Of a DNA stretch of 64,000 nt, positions 62,795-64,000 are shown piece after piece. This DNA comes from Cladorrhinum sp. PSN259 (taxonomy: Eukaryota > Ascomycota > Sordariomycetes > Sordariales > Podosporaceae), in assembly GCA_033725935.1 (NCBI GenBank), contig MU867116.1:1-64000 (forward strand). The letters run 5' to 3'. How positions within the stretch are numbered: the stretch's first letter is position 1; each line of letters begins with the position of its first letter. The notes under the pieces are model-generated. The model did not search any database. It was not told where the DNA came from and worked only from the letters and a program-made list of their open reading frames with translations. The position numbers and the translations under genes were made by a program.

Positions 62795-64000
62795 ATGTTT
62801 GGGACCTTACACGTGACGGAGTTCGTCGAGAATCGAGACCTCTCGTCTGCCTTGAGCCGGAACACGAGGGACAGGCCTCACGTCTCGTGCGAATTTTGCA
62901 GGGCAAAAAAGGTATGTCTTTTGCTGTTTTCAACATCATCTCTTCTTCAATGGCGCTAATAACGGTTTTTTTTATTTCCCAGGTCCGATGCAGCGGTGAA
63001 CAATCAGGGTGCAAACGGTGCCGGTCGGTCGGGGTCGAGTGTCGATACCCTCCCCGCGAGCCCCGACAAAGGGCCTCTACGCAGGGCAGCAGTGACCGCA
63101 ACACGACAGGAAAGTCATCAAGGCAGAATGCCGGCAACCCGGGGGACGACAAAACAACCAGCACGACTGACAAGTCGCAACAGCCTCCGCAGCGGGACCC
63201 GACTTCTACAGCTAGAGAACAACAACAGAAAACCCTTCAAGTTCCTCTTCCTCAGTATGGCGCATCATCCAAGGAATCCGGCGTCTTATTAACGCCCGTC
63301 AGCCCGCAAATCATGGAGCAGGTCATGGACAGTGAATACTCAAATCAAATCCAAAGTGTCGGCGACTTTGACATGGATTTGGCGTCGAGATTCGGCGATG
63401 AGCAGAGCGTCAAGGGCATCGGGCTGGACGAGTGGCTGGAAGCCAACTGCATCTCGGATCACACATCACTGCCCTCGGGAATGGGCAGCACCGACAACTT
63501 GAATCTAGCTTGCTTCGACGCCGCAATGATAGACCCGGGCCTGATGGACGATATTGACAGCATGGAGCGCGCGGCATCTCTCAGGAACTTCGACCCGACC
63601 TTGTCAGGTTGCGCCACGCCCGGCCTGGAGTTTGACCAGAGTCCTGAAGATTTACCCATGTCAGAAGCAGCCGGAGGAGGAGGAGGAGGATCGCTGTACC
63701 CTCCGCCGGAATCAGGCCTCCGGCGCAACGAGAGAAGCCGCAGCAGCAGCACCAGCAACCATCGCCGCCCTGACCGCTCACCCGTCTCGTTTGCCTCCAG
63801 CTCCGGCTCACGGTCCAGCACGGCGTCGTCATCCTCGTGCAGCTGCCTCCAGCTCGCAGCCTGCCTGGTCGAGGACCTGGCCGCCAAAGCAGCAACAAAC
63901 AACAGAGCAAGCCTGGACATACTCCTGCACGACTTCCGAAGCGCGCTGACGCAGTGCACCACCATCCTGGACTGCAAGCGGTGCGTCACGGCGCGCGAGA
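62795..64000 (+). CDS. AflR-like Zn2Cys6 transcription factor (5' part, cut by window end)
   Basis: Exon 1 is 62795-62911; a 71-nt intron (GTATGT...TTTCCCAG) follows, and exon 2 runs from 62983 off the end. The zinc cluster is Cys32-x2-Cys35-x6-Cys42-x6-Cys49-x2-Cys52-x6-Cys59, split by the intron right after AKK. A long polar, Ser/Gln-rich region follows, including VLLTPVSPQIMEQVMD and a GGGGGG run. Near the edge LQLAACLVEDLAAKAATNNRASLDILLHDFRSALTQCTTILDCKRC matches the pattern of the AflR C-terminal region (Cys/Leu spacing, LD..L...R.AL..C..IL.C..C). AflR-type factors activate specialised-metabolite clusters. It is the only obvious pathway-specific regulator near the AsnB/P450/b5/RidA genes. 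The true C-terminus is outside the window. Confidence 0.88.

Noticed and set aside
1..64000. CRISPR arrays, bacterial operons, integrons or phage
   Set aside because: Introns, fungal transcription factors, HET and RIP show a fungal nuclear origin; no regularly spaced identical repeats with unique spacers exist.

Overview
The window looks like nuclear DNA of a filamentous ascomycete (Pezizomycotina, probably Sordariomycetes). The evidence is short introns (48-111 nt) with GTAAGT-like donors and CTRAC branch sites, Zn2Cys6 and fungal-specific transcription factors, a HET protein, a STAND/NB-ARC protein, an AA9 copper monooxygenase, and a retroelement decayed by C-to-T / G-to-A transitions as expected of repeat-induced point mutation (RIP). 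All product names come from reading motifs in the translations; no database search was run.

Layout. 1-2 kb: a decayed LTR retrotransposon (gag on the minus strand, 5' LTR, an inverted LTR fragment) and a 208-bp fold-back element built from LTR ends with its own target-site duplication. 3.9-11.6 kb: a conserved-looking hypothetical gene, a HExxH protein and a divergent pair of F-box-like genes. 11.6-15.7 kb: about 4 kb with no gene I can support. 15.7-28.1 kb: a C2H2 zinc-finger gene, an AA9 LPMO, a flavin monooxygenase of the bacterial-luciferase superfamily, tRNA-Arg(ACG), a YdeI-like gene, a UCH-type deubiquitinase and a large Zn2Cys6 regulator. 28-35.5 kb: a decayed patch with a pseudogene, a tRNA-like Pol III element and a truncated NB-ARC gene, then a glutamine-synthetase-like gene. 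35.5-48.7 kb: two solo LTRs of the 1-kb family bracketing a secreted clan-A glycosidase, then a large ankyrin-repeat membrane protein, a short ORF and a HET gene broken by one in-frame TAG. 49.2-49.4 kb: a poly-G/N gap that appears misassembled. 50-64 kb: a nickel/cobalt permease, a secreted epoxide-hydrolase-like protein, an AsnB-type amidotransferase divergent from a P450, a cytochrome-b5-like protein, a RidA-like protein and an AflR-like Zn2Cys6 factor cut by the window end.

How genes may work together. The 51.7-64 kb block combines an ATP-dependent amidotransferase, a P450 with an unusual N-terminal extension, a cytochrome-b5 protein, a hydrolase with altered catalytic residues, a RidA homologue lacking its usual arginine and a pathway-type regulator. 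It lacks a PKS, NRPS or terpene synthase, so it could be a small non-canonical metabolite locus; this is inference. The 30-49 kb block carries three allorecognition/innate-immunity type genes (NB-ARC, ankyrin, HET), two of them visibly damaged, next to solo LTRs.

The least explained signals are (i) paired inverted repeats in the LTRs whose arm sequence differs in all three copies while the dyad symmetry is kept, (ii) the 208-bp fold-back element with a perfect 5-bp TSD, and (iii) six exact GTGGGAATC words, all in one orientation, between the ankyrin gene and its divergent neighbour.
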